Positions 14,601 through 27,093 of a stretch of DNA of 64,000 nt are shown one piece after another. The position numbers and the translations under genes are program-made. Position 1 is the first letter of the stretch; the number at the start of each line of letters is the position of its first letter. Under the pieces are notes generated by a model that was not told where the DNA came from, did no database searches, and worked only from the letters and a program-made list of their open reading frames with translations. This stretch comes from Aegilops tauschii subsp. strangulata (lineage: Eukaryota > Streptophyta > Magnoliopsida > Poales > Poaceae). Where the stretch lies: NCBI RefSeq assembly GCF_002575655.3, contig NC_053036.3, positions 641,784,736 through 641,848,735 on the forward strand, in the 5' to 3' direction.

Positions 14601-16542
14601 GTGGCATGTCCCAAGAGGCGGCACGCGTCTCCCGGGTGTGCCCCCCCTCACGGACGGCGCCGCCGCCGGCACCTGGAGGGGGAAACGGACGCGTCGGGTC
14701 TACACGGAGGGGATCTTGCCGTGGGTCTTGCCCGGATGTTGCTCCAAAGTGTTCTTATGGACTGACCTACCACAACCGGGTGGATAGGTCCACTGCTCAA
14801 AGCCCGTCCGTGCAAAGTCAAAGGGCTAGATCCCGTGGTCAAACGCTACAGGGTTAGGCGGGACGGGGGCCCTAGGGGGTAGCAATGCCACCCGAGCGTC
14901 GCACCGGGCCCTCATACATGCGGGGTGGTGTGGTGGCATGTCCCAAGAGGCGGCACGCGTCTCCGGGGTGTGCCCCCGCTCACGGACGGCGCCGCCGCCG
15001 GCACCTGGAGGGGGAAACGGGCGCGTCGGGTCTACACGGAGGGGATCTTGCCGTGGGTCTGGCCCGGATGTTGCTCCAAAGTGTTCCTATGGATTGACCT
15101 AACACAACCGGGTGGATAGGTCCACTGCTCAAAGCCCGTCCGTGCAAAGTCAAGGGGCTAGATCCCGTGGTCAAACGATACAGGGTTAGGCGGGACGGGG
15201 GCCCTGTGGGTAGCAATGCCACCCGAGCGTCGCACCGGGCCCTCATACATGCGGGGTGGTGTGGTGGCATGTCCCAAGAGGCGGCACGCGTCTCCCGGGT
15301 GTGCCCCCCCTCACGGACGGCGCCGCCGCCGGCACCTGGAGGGGGAAACGGACGCGTCGGGTCTACACGGAGGGGATCTTGCCGTGGGTCTTAGCCGGAT
15401 GTTGCTCCAATGTGTTCTTATGGACTTACCTACCACAACCGGGAGGATAGGTCCACTGCTCAAAGCCCGTCCGTGCAAAGTCAAAGGGCTAGATCCCGTG
15501 GTCAAACGCTACAGGGTTAGGCGGGACGGGGGCCCTGGGGGGTAGCAATGCCACCCGATATTCGCACCGGGCCCTCATACATGCGGGGTGGTGTGGTGGC
15601 ATGTCCGAAGAGGCGGCACGCGTCTCCGGGGTGTGCCCCTCTCACGGACGGCGCAGCCGCCGGCACCTGGAGGGGGGAAACGGGCGCGTCGGGTCTACAC
15701 GGAGGGGAGCTTGCCGTGGGTCTGGCCCGGATGTTGCTCCAAAGTGTTCCTATGGACTAACCTAACACAACCGGGTGGATAGGTCCACTACTCAAAGCCC
15801 GTCCGTGCAAAGTCAAAGGGCTAGATCCCGTGGTCAAACGCTATAGGGTTAGGCGGGACGGGGGCCCTGGGGGGTAGCAATGCCACCCGAGCGTCGCACC
15901 GGGCCCTCATACGTGCGGGGTGGTGTGGTGGCATGTCCCAAGAGGCGGCACGCGTCTCCGGGGTGTGCCCCCCTCACGGACGGCGCCGCCGCCGGCACCT
16001 GGAGGGGGGAAACGGGCGCGTCGGGTCTACACGGAGGGGATCTTGCCGTGGGTCTGGCCCGGATGTTGCTCCAAAGTGTTCCTATGGACTAACCTAACAC
16101 AACCGGGTGGATAGGTCCACTACTCAAAGCCCGTCCGTGCAAAGTCAAAGGGCTAGATCCCGTGGTCAAACGCTATAGGGTTAGGCGGGACGGGGGCCCT
16201 GGGGGGTAGCAATGCCACCCGAGCGTCGCACCGGGCCCTCATACGTGCGGGGTGGTGTGGTGGCATGTCCCAAGAGGCGGCACGCGTCTCCGGGGTGTGC
16301 CCCCCTCACGGACGGCGCCGCCGCCGGCACCTGGAGGGGGAAACGGACGCGTCGGTTCTACACGGTGGGGATCCTGCCGTGGGTCTTGCCCGGATGTTGC
16401 TCCAAAGTGTTCTTATGGACTGACCTACCACAACAGGGTGGATAGGTCCACTGCTCAAAGCCCGTCCGTGCAAAGTCAAAGGGCTAGATCCCGTGGTCAA
16501 ACGCTACAGGGTTAGGCGGGACGGGGGCCCTGGGGGGTAGCA
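8614..16542 (+). repeat. Higher-order repeat, copy 2 (one monomer shorter)
   Basis: Second copy of the long unit. It follows copy 1 monomer by monomer but lacks the monomer at 1308-1639: the TTCAGGGTTTGG marker at about 9885 is followed directly by the monomer equivalent to 1640. Stretches compared by eye show about 3 differences in 2 kb and about 5 in 3.6 kb, so identity is about 99.8%. The final monomer (16212-16542) carries variants absent from copy 1 (GTCGGTTCTAC, ACGGTGGGG, CAACAGGGTGG) but shared with the monomer at 21182. This suggests gene conversion or a recombination junction at the copy's end. Confidence 0.9.
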
Positions 16543-19192
16543 ATGCCACCCGAGCGTCGCACCGGGCCCTCATACATGCGGGGTGGTGTGGTGGCATGTC
16601 CGAAGAGGCGGCACGCGTCTCCGGGGTGTGCCCCCCTCACGGACGGCGCCACCGCCGGCACCTGGAGGGGGGAAACGGGCGCGTCGGGTCTACACGGAGG
16701 GGATCTTGCCGTGGGTCTGGCCCGGATGTTGCTCCAAAGTGTTCCTATGGACTGACCTAACACAACCGGGTGGATAGGTCCACTGCTCAAAGCCCGTCCG
16801 TGCAAAGTCAAAGGGCTAGATCCCGTGGTCAAACGCTACAGGGTTAGGCGGGACGGGGGCCCTGGGGGGTAGCAATGCCACCCGAGCGTCGCACCGGGCC
16901 CTCATACATGCGGGGTGGTGTGGTGGCATGTCCGAAGAGGCGGCACGCGTCTCCGGGGTGTGCCCCCTCACGGACAGCGCCGCCGCCGGCACCTGGAGGG
17001 GGGAAACGGGCGCGTCGGGTTTACACGGAGGGGATCTTGCCGTGGGTCTGGCCCGGATGTTGCTCCAAAGTGTTCCTCTGGACTGACCTAACACAACCGG
17101 GTGGATAGGTCCACTGCTCAAAGCCCGTCCGTGCAAAGTCAAAGGGCTAGATCCCGTGGTCAAACGCTACAGGGTTAGGCGGGACGGGGGCCCTGGGGGT
17201 AGCAATGCCACCCGAGCGTCGCACCGGGCCCTCATACATGCGGGGTGGTGTGGTGGCATGTCCCAAGAGGCGGCACGCGTCTCCGGGGGGTGCCCCCCCT
17301 CACGGACGGCACCGCCGCCGGCACCTGGAGGGGGAAACGGACGCGTCGGGTCTACACGGAAGGGATCTTGCCGTGGGTCTTGCCCGGATGTTGCTCCAAA
17401 GTGTTCTTATGGACTGACCTACCACAACCGGGTGGATAGGTCCACTGCTCAAAGCCCGTCCGTGCAAAGTCAAAGGGCTAGATCCCGTGGTCAAACGCTA
17501 CAGGGTTAGGCGGGACGGGGGCCCTGGGGGGTAGCAATGCCACCCGAGCGTCGCACCGGGCCCTCATACATGCGGGGTGGTGTGGTGGCATGTCCGAAGA
17601 GGCGGCACGCGTCTCCGGGGTGTGCCCCCCTCACGGACGGCGCCGCCGCCGGCACCTGGAGGGGGGAAACGGGCGCGTCGGGTCTACACGGAGGGGATCT
17701 TGCCGTGGGTCTGGCCCGGATGTTGCTCCAAAGTGTTCCTATGGACTGACCTAACACAACCGGGTGGATAGGTCCACTGCTCAAAGCCCGTCCGTGCAAA
17801 GTCAAAGGGCTAGATCCCGTGGTCAAACGCTACAGGGTTAGGCGGGACGGGGGCCCTGGGGGGTAGCAATGCCACCCGAGCGTCGCACCGGGCCCTCATA
17901 CATGCGGGGTGGTGTGGTGGCATGTCCGAAGAGGCGGCACGCGTCTCCGGGGTGTGCCCCCTCACGGACAGCGCCGCCGCCGGCACCTGGAGGGGGGAAA
18001 CGGGCGCGTCGGGTTTACACGGAGGGGATCTTGCCGTGGGTCTGGCCCGGATGTTGCTTCAAAGTGTTCCTCTGGACTGACCTAACACAACCGGGTGGAT
18101 AGGTCCACTGCTCAAAGCCCGTCCGTGCAAAGTCAAAGGGCTAGATCCCGTGGTCAAACGCTACAGGGTTAGGCGGGACGGGGGCCCTGGGGGTAGCAAT
18201 GCCACCCGAGCGTCGCACCGGGCCCTCATACATGCGGGGTGGTGTGGTGGCATGTCCCAAGAGGCGGCACGCGTCTCCGGGGGGTGCCCCCCCTCACGGA
18301 CGGCACCGCCGCCGGCACCTGGAGGGGGAAACGGACGCGTCGGGTCTACACGGAGGGGATCTTGCCGTGGGTCTTGCCCGGATGTTGCTCCAAAGTGTTC
18401 TTATGGACTGACCTACCACAACCGGGTGGATAGGTCCACTGCTCAAAGCCCGTCCGTGCAAAGTCAAAGGGCTAGATCCCGTGGTCAAACGCTACAGGGT
18501 TAGGCGGGACGGGGGCCCTGGGGGGTAGCAATGCCACCCGAGCGTTGCACCGGGCCCTCATACATGCGGGGTGGTGTGGTGGCATGTCCGAAGAGGCGGC
18601 ACGCGTCTCCGGGGTGTGCCCCCTCACGGACAGCGCCGCCGCCGGCACCTGGAGGGGGGAAACGGGCGCGTCGGGTTTACACGGAGGGGATCTTGCCGTG
18701 GGTCTGGCCCGGATGTTGCTCCAAAGTGTTCCTATGGACTGACCTAACACAACCGGGTGGATAGGTCCACTGCTCAAAGCCCGTCCGTGCAAAGTCAAAG
18801 GGCTAGATCCCGTGGTCAAACGCTACAGGGTTAGGCGGGACGGGGGCCCTGGGGGTAGCAATGCCACCCGAGCGTCGCACCGGGCCCTCATACATGCGGG
18901 GTGGTGTGGTGGCATGTCCCAAGAGGCGGCACGCGTCTCCGGGGTGTGCCCCCCCTCACGGACGGCACCGCCGCCGGCACCTGGAGGGGGAAACGGACGC
19001 GTCGGGTCTACACGGAGGGGATCTTGCCGTGGGTCTTGCCCGGATGTTGCTCCAAAGTGTTCTTATGGACTGACCTACCACAACCGGGTGGATAGGTCCA
19101 CTGCTCAAAGCCCGTCCGTGCAAAGTCAAAGGGCTAGATCCCGTGGTCAAACGCTACAGGGTTAGGCGGGACGGGGGCCCTGGGGGGTAGCA
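16543..19192 (+). repeat. Three-monomer (994 bp) higher-order repeat cluster
   Basis: Monomers starting at 16543, 16875 and 17205 recur at 17537, 17869 and 18199, all offset by 994 bp. The second and third types recur once more at 18531 and 18861 (offset 662 bp). The second type is marked by GGGTTTACACGG and the third by the GGCACCGCCGCC form. The order is P-Q-R, P-Q-R, Q-R, so one P monomer is missing from the last round. This fits unequal exchange within a small higher-order unit. Confidence 0.85.
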
Positions 19193-19853
19193 ATGCCACC
19201 CGAGCGTCGCACCGGGCCCTCATACATGCGGGGTGGTGTGGTGGCATGTCCGAAGAGGCGGCACGCGTCTCCGGGGTGTGCCCCCCTCACGGACGGCGCC
19301 GCCGCCGGCACCTGGAGGGGGGAAACGGGCGCGTCGGGTCTACACGGAGGGGATCTTGCCGTGGGTCTGGCCCGGATGTTGCTCCAAAGTGTTCCTATGG
19401 ACTGACCTAACACAACCGGGTGGATAGGTCCACTGCTCAAAGCCCGTCCGTGCAAAGTCAAAGGGCTAGATCCCGTGGTCAAACGCTACAGGGTTAGGCG
19501 GGACGGGGGCCCTGGGGGGTAGCAATGCCACCCGAGCGTCGCACCGGGCCCTCATACATTCGGGGTGGTGTGGTGCCATGTCCGAAGAGGCGGCACGCGT
19601 CTCCGGGGTGTGCCCCCTCACGGACAGCGCCGCCGCCGGCACCTGGAGGGGGGAAACGGGCGCGTCGGGTCTACACGGAGGGGATCTTGCCGTGGGTCTG
19701 GCCCGAATGTTGCTCCAAAGTGTTCCTAGGACTGACCTAACACAACCGGGTGGATAGGTCCACTGCTCAAAGCCCGTCCGTGCAAAGTCAAAGGGCTAGA
19801 TCCCGTGGTCAAACGCTACAGGGTTAGGCGGACGGGGGCCCTGGGGGGTAGCA

Positions 19854-21180
19854 ATGCCACCCGAGCGTCGCACCGGGCCCTCATACATGCGGGGTGGTGT
19901 GGTGGCATGTCCCAAGAGGCGGCACGCGTCTCCCGGGTGTGCCCCCCCTCACGGACGGCGCCGCCGCCGGCACCTGGAGGGGGAAACGGACGCGTCGGGT
20001 CTACACGGAGGGGATCTTGCCGTGGGTCTTGCCCGGATGTTGCTCCAAAGTGTTCTTATGGACTGACCTACCACAACCGGGTGGATAGGTCCACTGCTCA
20101 AAGCCCGTCCGTGCAAAGTCAAAGGGCTAGATCCCGTGGTCAAACGCTACAGGGGTAGGCGGGACGGGGGCCCTGGGGGGTAGCAATGCCACCCGAGCGT
20201 CGCACCGGGCCCTCATACATGCGGGGTGGTGTGGTGGCATGTCCCAAGAGGCGGCACGCGCCTCCGGGGTGTGCCCCCCCTCACGGACGGCGCCGCCGCC
20301 GGCACCTGGAGGGGGAAACGGGCGCGTCGGGTCTACACGGAGGGGATCTTGCCGTGGGTCTGGCCCGGATGTTGCTCCAAAGTGTTCCTATGGATTGACC
20401 TAACACAACCGGGTCGATAGGTCCACTGCTCAAAGCCCGTTCGTGCAAAGTCAAGGGGCTAGATCCCGTGGTCAAACGCTACAGGGTTAGGCGGGACGGG
20501 GGCCCTGTGGGTAGCAATGCCACCCGAGCGTCGCACCGGGCCCTCATACATGCGGGGTGGTGTGGTGGCATGTCCCAAGAGGCGGCACGCGTCTCCCGGG
20601 TGTGCCCCCCCTCACGGACGGCGCCGCCGCCGTTACCTGGAGGGGGAAACGGACGCGTCGGGTCTACACGGAGGGGATCTTGCCGTGGGTCTTAGTCGGA
20701 TGTTGCTCCAAAGTGTTCTTATGGACTTACCTACCACAACCGGGAGGATAGGTCCACTGCTCAAAGCCCGTCCGTGCAAAGTCAAAGGGCTAGATCCCGT
20801 GGTCAAACGCTACAGGGTTAGGCGGGACGGGGGCCCTGGGGGGTAGCAATGCCACCCGAGATTCGCACCGGGCCCTCATACATGCGGGGTGGTGTGGTGG
20901 CATGTCCGAAGAGGCGGCACGCGTCTCCGGGGTGTGCCCCCCCTCACGGACGGCGCCGCCGCCGACACCTGGAGGGGGGAAACGGGCGCGTCGGGTCTAC
21001 ACGGAGGGGATCTTGCCGTGGGTCTGGCCCGGATGTTGCTCCAAAGTGTTCCTATGGACTGACCTAACACAACCGGGTGGATAGGTCCACTGCTCAAAGC
21101 CCGTCCGTGCAAAGTCAAAGGGCTAGATCCCGTGGTCAAACGCTACAGGGTTAGGCGGGACGGGGGCCCTGGGGGGTAGC
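19854..21180 (+). repeat. Partial third copy of a 4-monomer stretch from the long unit
   Basis: Four consecutive monomers share private variants with 6272-7598 (offset about 13.58 kb, 41 monomers) and so with copy 2 at about 14553-15879. Shared markers are TATGGATTGACC in the second monomer, GCCCTGTGGGTAGC at its end, GGGTCTTAG-CCGG/TCGG plus GGACTTACC and CCGGGAGGATAGG in the third, and the ATTCGC variant in the fourth. Divergence is clearly higher than between copies 1 and 2, so this is probably an older duplicate. Confidence 0.75.
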
Positions 21181-24100
21181 AATGCCACCCGAGCGTCGCA
21201 CCGGGCCCTCATACATGCGGGGTGGTGTGGTGGCATGTCCCAAGAGGCGGCACGCGTCTCCGGGGTGTGCCCCCCTCACGGACGGCGCCGCCGCCGGCAC
21301 CTGGAGGGGGAAACGGACGCGTCGGTTCTACACGGTGGGGATCCTGCCGTGGGTCTTGCCCGGATGTTGCTCCAAAGTGTTCTTATGGACTGCCCTACCA
21401 CAACAGGGTGGATAGGTCCACTGCTCAAAGCCCGTCCGTGCAAAGTCAAAGGGCTAGATCCCGTGGTCAAACGCTACAGGGTTAGGCGGGACGGGGGCCC
21501 TGGGGGGTAGCAATGCCACCCGAGCATCGCACCGGGCCCTCATACATGCGGGGTGGTGTGGTGGCATGTCCGAAGAGGCGGCACGCGTCTCCGGGGTGTG
21601 CCCCCCCTCACGGACGGCGCCGCCGCCGGCACCTGGAGGGGGGAAACGGGCGCGTCGGGTCTACACGGAGGGGATCTTGCCGTGGGTCTGGCCCGGATGT
21701 TGCTCCAAAGTGTTCCTATGGACTGACCTAACACAACCGGGTGGATAGGTCCACTGCTCAAAGCCCGTCCGTGCAAAGTCAAAGGGCTAGATCCCGTGGT
21801 CAAACGCTACAGGGTTAGGCGGGACGGGGGCCCTGGGGGGTAACAATGCCACCCGAGCGTCGCACCGGGCCCTCATACATGCGGGGTGGTGTGGTGGCAT
21901 GTCCCAAGAGGCGGCACGCGTCTCCGGGGTGTGCCCCCCTCACGGACGGCGCTGCCGCCGGCACCTGGAGGGGGAAACGGACGCGTCGGTTCTACACGGT
22001 GGGGATCTTGCCGTGGGTCTTGCCCGGATGTTGCTCCAAAGTGTTCTTATGGACTGACCTACCACAACAGGGTGGATAGGTCCACTGCTCAAAGCCCGTC
22101 CGTGCAAATTCAAAGGGCTAGATCCCGTGGTCAAACGCTACAGGGTTAGGCGGGACGGGGGGCCTGGGGGGTAGCAATGCCACCCGAGCGTCGCACCGGG
22201 CCCTCATACATGCGGGGTGGTGTGGTGGCATGTCCGAAGAGGCGGCACGCGTCTCCGGGGTGTGCCCCCCCTCACGGACGGCGCCGCCGCCGGCACCTGG
22301 AGGGGGGAAACGGGCGCGTCGGGTCTACACGGAGGGGATCTTGCCGTGGGTCTGGCCCGGATGTTGCTCCAAAGTGTTCCTATGGACTGACCTAACACAA
22401 CCGGGTGGATAGGTCCACTGCTCAAAGCCCGTCCGTGCAAAGTCAAAGGGCTAGATCCCGTGGTCAAACGCTACAGGGTTAGGCGGGACGGGGGCCCTGG
22501 GGGTAGGAATGCCACCCGAGCGTCGCACCGGGCCCTCATACATGCGGGGTGGTGTGGTGGCATGTCCGAAGAGGCGGCACGCGTCTCCGGGGTGTGCCCC
22601 CCCTCACGGACGGCGCCGCCGCCGGCACCTGGAGGGGGGAAACGGGCGCGTCGGGTCTACACGGAGGGGATCTTGCCGTGCGTCTGGCCCGGATGTTGCT
22701 CCAAAGTGTTCCTATGGACTGACCTAACACAACCGGGTGGATAGGTCCACTGCTCAAAGCCCGTCCGTGCAAAGTCAAAGGGCTAGATCCCCTCGTCAAA
22801 CGCTACAGGGTTAGGCGGGACGGGGGCCCTGGGGTAGCAATGCCACCCGAGCGTCACACCGGGCCCTCATACATGCGGGGTGGTGTGGTGGCATGTCCCA
22901 AGAGGCGGCACGCGTCTCCGGGGTGTGCCCCCCTCACGGACGGCGCCGCCGCCGGCACCTGGAGGGGGAAACGGACGCGTCGGGTCTACACGGAGGGGAT
23001 CTTGCCGTGGGTCTGGCCCGGATGTTGTTCCAAAGTGTTCTTATGGACTGACCTACCACAACCGGGTGGATAGGTCCACTGCTCAAAGCCCGTCCGTGCA
23101 AAGTCAAAGGGCTAGATCCCGTGGTCAAACGCTACAGGGTTAGGCGGGACGGGGGCCCTGGGGGGTAGCAATGCCACCCGAGCGTCGCACCGGGCCCTCA
23201 TACATGCGGGTGGTGTGGTGGCATGTCCGAAGAGGCGGCACGCGTCTCCGGGGTGTGCCCCCCCTCACGGACGGCGCCGCCGCCGGCACCTGAAGGGGGG
23301 AAATGGGAGCGTTGGGTCTACACGGAGGGGATCTTGCCGTGGGTCTGGCCCGGATGTTGCTCCAAAGTGTTCCTATGGACTGACCTAACACAACCGGGTG
23401 GATAGGTCCACTGCTCAAAGCCCGTCTGTGCAAAGTCAAAGGGCTAGATCCCGTGGTCAAACGCTACTGGGTTAGGCGGGACGGGGGCCCTGGGGGTAGC
23501 AATGCCACCCGAGCGTCGCACCGGGCCCTCATACATGCGGGGTGGTGTGGTGGCATGTCCCAAGAGGCGGCACGCGTCTCCGGGGTGTGCCCCCCCTCAC
23601 GGACGGCGCCGCCGCCGGCACCTGGAGGGGGAAACGGACGCGTCGGGTCTACACGGTGGGGATCTTGCAGTGGGTCTTGCCCGGATGTTGCTCCAAAGTG
23701 TTCTTATGGACTGACCTACCACAACCGGGTGGATAGGTCCACTGCTCAAAGCCCGTCCGTGCAAAGTCAAAGGGCTAGATCCCGTGGTCAAACGCTACAG
23801 GGTTAGGCGGGACGGGGGCCCTGGGGGGTAGCAATGCCAGCCGAGCGTCGCACCGGGCCCTCATACATGCGGGGTGGTGTGGTGGCATGTCCGAAGAGGC
23901 GGCACGCGTCTCCGGGGTGTGCCCCCCTCACGGACGGCACCGCCACCGGCACCTGGAGGGGGGAAACGGGCGCGTCGGGTCTACACGGAGGGGATCTTGC
24001 CGTGGGTCTGGCCCGGATGTTGCTCCAAAGTGTTCCTATGGACTGACCTAACACAACCGGGTGGATAAATCCACTGCTCAAAGCCCGTCCGTGCAAAGTC

Positions 24101-25497
24101 AAAGGGCTAGATCCCGTGGTCAAACGCTACAGGGTTAGGCGGGACGGGTGCCCTGGGGGGGGGGGTAGCAATGCCACCCGAGCGTCGCACCGGGCCCTCA
24201 TACATGCGGGGTGCTGTGGTGCCATGTCCGAAGAGGCGGCACGCGTCTCCGGGGTGTGCCCCCTCACGGACAGCGCCGCCGCCGGCACCTGGAGGGGGAA
24301 ACGGGTGCGTCGGGTCTACACGGAGGGGATCTTGCCGTGGGTCTGGCCCGGATGTTGCTCCAAAGTGTTCCTATGGACTGACCTAACACAACCGGGTGGA
24401 TAGGTCCACTGCTCAAAGCCCGTCCGTGCAAAGTCAAAGGGCTAGATCTCGTGGTCAAACGCTACAGGGTTAGGCCGGACGGGGGCCCTGGGGGGTAGCA
24501 ATGCCACCCGAGCGTCGCACCGGGCCCTCATACATGCGGGGTGGTGTGGTGGCATGTCCCAAGAGGCGGCACGCGTCTCCGGGGTGTGCCCCCCCTCACG
24601 GACGGCGGCGCCGCCGGCACCTAGTGGGGGAAACGGACACGTCGGGTCTACACGGTGGGGATCTTGCCGTGGGTCTTGCCCGGATGTTGCTCCAAAGTGT
24701 TCTTATGGACTGACCTACCACAACCAGGTGGATAGGTCCACTGCTCAAAACCCGTCCGTGCAAAGTCAAAGGGCTAGATCCCGTGGTCAAACGCTACAGG
24801 GTTAGGCGGGACGGGGTCCCTGGGGGGTAGCAATGCCACCCGAGCATCGCACCGGGCCCTCATACATGCGGGGTGGTGTGGCGGCATGTCCCAAGAGGCA
24901 GCACGCGTCTCCGGGGTGTGCCCCCCCTCACGGACGGCGCCGCCGCCGGCACCTGGAGGGGGGAAACGGGCGCGTCGGGTCTACACGGAGGGGATCTTGC
25001 CGTGGGTCTGGCCCGGATGTTGCTCCAAAGTGTTCCTACGGACTGACATGACACAACCGGGTGGATAAGTCCACTTCTCAAAGCCCGTCCATGCAAAGTC
25101 AAAGGGCTAGATCCCGTGGTCAAACGCTACAGGGTTAGGCGGGACGGGGGCCCTGGGGGGGTAGCAATGCCACCCGAGCGTCGCACCGGGCCCTCATACA
25201 TGCGGGGTGGTGTGGTGCCATGTCCGAAGAGGCGGCACACGTCTCCGGGGTGTGCCCCCTCACGGATAGCGCCGCCGCTGGCACCTGGAGGGGGGAAACG
25301 GGCGCGTCGGGTCTACACGGAGGGGACCTTGCCGTGGGTCTTGCCCGGATGTTGCTCCAAAGTGTTCCTATGGACTGACCTAACACAACCGGGTGGATAG
25401 GTCCACTGCTCAAAGCCTGTCCGTGCAAAGTCAAAGGGCTAGATCCCGTGGTCAAACGCTACAGGGTTAGGCGGGACGGGGGCCCTGGGGGGTAGCA

Positions 25498-26157
25498 ATG
25501 CCATCCGAGCGTCGCACCGGGCCCTCATACATGCGGGGTGGTGTGGTGGCATGTCCCAAGAGGCGGCACACGTCTCCGGGGTGTGCCCCCTCACGGACAG
25601 CGCAGCCGCCGGCACCTGGAGGGGGAAACGGACGCGTTGGGTCTACACGGAGGGGATCTTGCCGTGGGTCTTGCCCGGATGTTGCTCCAAAGTGTTCTTA
25701 TGGACTGACCTACCACAGCCGGGTGGATAGGTCCACTGCTCAAAGCCTGTCCGTGCAAAGTCAAAGGGCTAGATCCCGTGGTCAAACGCTACAGGGTTAG
25801 GCGGGACGGGGGCCCTGGGGGGTAGCAATGCCATCCGAGCGTCGCACCGGGCCCTCATACATGCGGGGTGGTGTGGTGGCATGTCCCAAGAGGCGGCACA
25901 CGTCTCCGGGGTGTGCCCCCTCACGGACAGCGCAGCCGCCGGCACCTGGAGGGGGAAACGGACGCGTTGGGTCTACACGGAGGGGATCTTGCCGTGGGTC
26001 TTGCCCGGATGTTGCTCCAAAGTGTTCTTATGGACTGACCTACCACAGCCGGGTGGATAGGTCCACTGCTCAAAGCCTGTCCGTGCAAAGTCAAAGGGCT
26101 AGATCCCGTGGTCAAACGCTACAGGGTTAGGTGGGACGGGGGCCCTGGGGGGTAGCA
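25498..26157 (+). repeat. Two near-identical 330 bp satellite monomers in tandem
   Basis: Monomers starting at 25498 and 25828 appear identical over almost all of their 330 bp. They share GCCATCCGAGC, GGCACACGTCTCC, GACGCGTTGGG and CCACAGCCGGG, none of which is the array consensus. The next monomer (26158) shares several of these but differs elsewhere. This looks like a very recent single-monomer duplication. Confidence 0.85.
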
Positions 26158-27088
26158 ATGCCATCCGAGCATCGCACCGGGCCCTCATACATGCGGGGTG
26201 GTGTGGTGGCATGTCCCAAGAGGCGGCACGCGTCTCCAGGGTGTGCCCCCTCACGGACAGCGCAGCCGCCGGCACCTGGAGGGGGAAACGGACGCGTTGG
26301 GTCTACACGGAGGGGATCTTGCCGTGGGGCTTGCCCGGATGTTGCTCCAAAGTGTTCTTATGGACTGACCTACCACAACCGGGTGGATAGGTCCACTGCT
26401 CAAAGCCTGTCCGTGCAAAGTCAGAGGGCTAGATCCCGTGGTCAAACGCTACAGGGTTAGGCGGGACGGGGGCCCTGGGGGGTAGCAATGCCACCCGAGC
26501 GTCGCACCGGGCCCTCATACATGCGGGGTGGTGTGGTGGCATGTCCGAAGAGGCGGCACGCGTCTCCGGGGTGTGCCCTCCCTCACGGACGGCGCCGCCG
26601 CCGGCACCTGGAGGGGGGAAACGGGCGCGTCGTGTCTACACGGAGGGGATCTTGCCGTGGGTCTGGCCCAGATGTTGCTCCAAAGTGTTCCTATGGACTG
26701 ACCTAACACAACCGGGTGGATAGGTCCACTGCTCAAAGCCCGTCCGTGCAAAGTCAAAGGGCTAGATCCCCTGGTCAAACGCTACAGGGTTAGGCGGGAC
26801 GGGGGCCCTGGGGTTAGCAATGCCACCCGAGCGTCGCACCGGGCCCTCATACATGCGGGGTGGTGTGGTGGCATGTCCCAAGAGGCGGCACGCGTCTCCG
26901 GGGTGTGCCCCCCTCACGGACGGCGCCGCCGCCGGCACCTGGAGGGGGAAACGGACGCGTCGGGTCTACACGGAGGGGATCTTGCCGTGGGTCTGGCCCG
27001 GATGTTGTTCCAAAGTGTTCTTATGGACTGACCTACCACAACCGGGTGGATAGGTCCACTGCTCAAAGCCCGTCCGTGCAAAGTCAAA

Positions 27089-27093
27089 GGGCT
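27089..27093. repeat. Left target-site duplication of the solo LTR (GGGCT)
   Basis: GGGCT here is repeated at 31472-31476 directly after the LTR. The undisturbed monomer has a single AAAGGGCTAGATCCC at this point, so the 5 bp duplication is explicit. Confidence 0.95.

Larger units (their letters stand above)
1..27093 (+). repeat. GC-rich 332 bp satellite array, proximal block
   Basis: About 82 head-to-tail monomers of 331-332 bp, entered mid-monomer at base 1. Every unit carries landmarks such as GGGTAGCAATGCCACC, CTCATACATGCGGGG and GGATGTTGCTCC. One counted monomer is about 64% GC. Two main classes exist. Class A has six Gs before AAACGGGCG, then TCTGGCCCGG, CCTATGG and CTAACACAACC. Class B has five Gs before AAACGGACG, then TCTTGCCCGG, CTTATGG and CTACCACAACC. 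The two often alternate, which suggests an ancestral dimer. Open frames occur in several frames because stop codons are rare. The unit length is usually not a multiple of three and frames close once per unit, so I treat none as coding. The length is close to two nucleosome repeats, as in many plant satellites. I do not recognise a named family. Confidence 0.97.
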
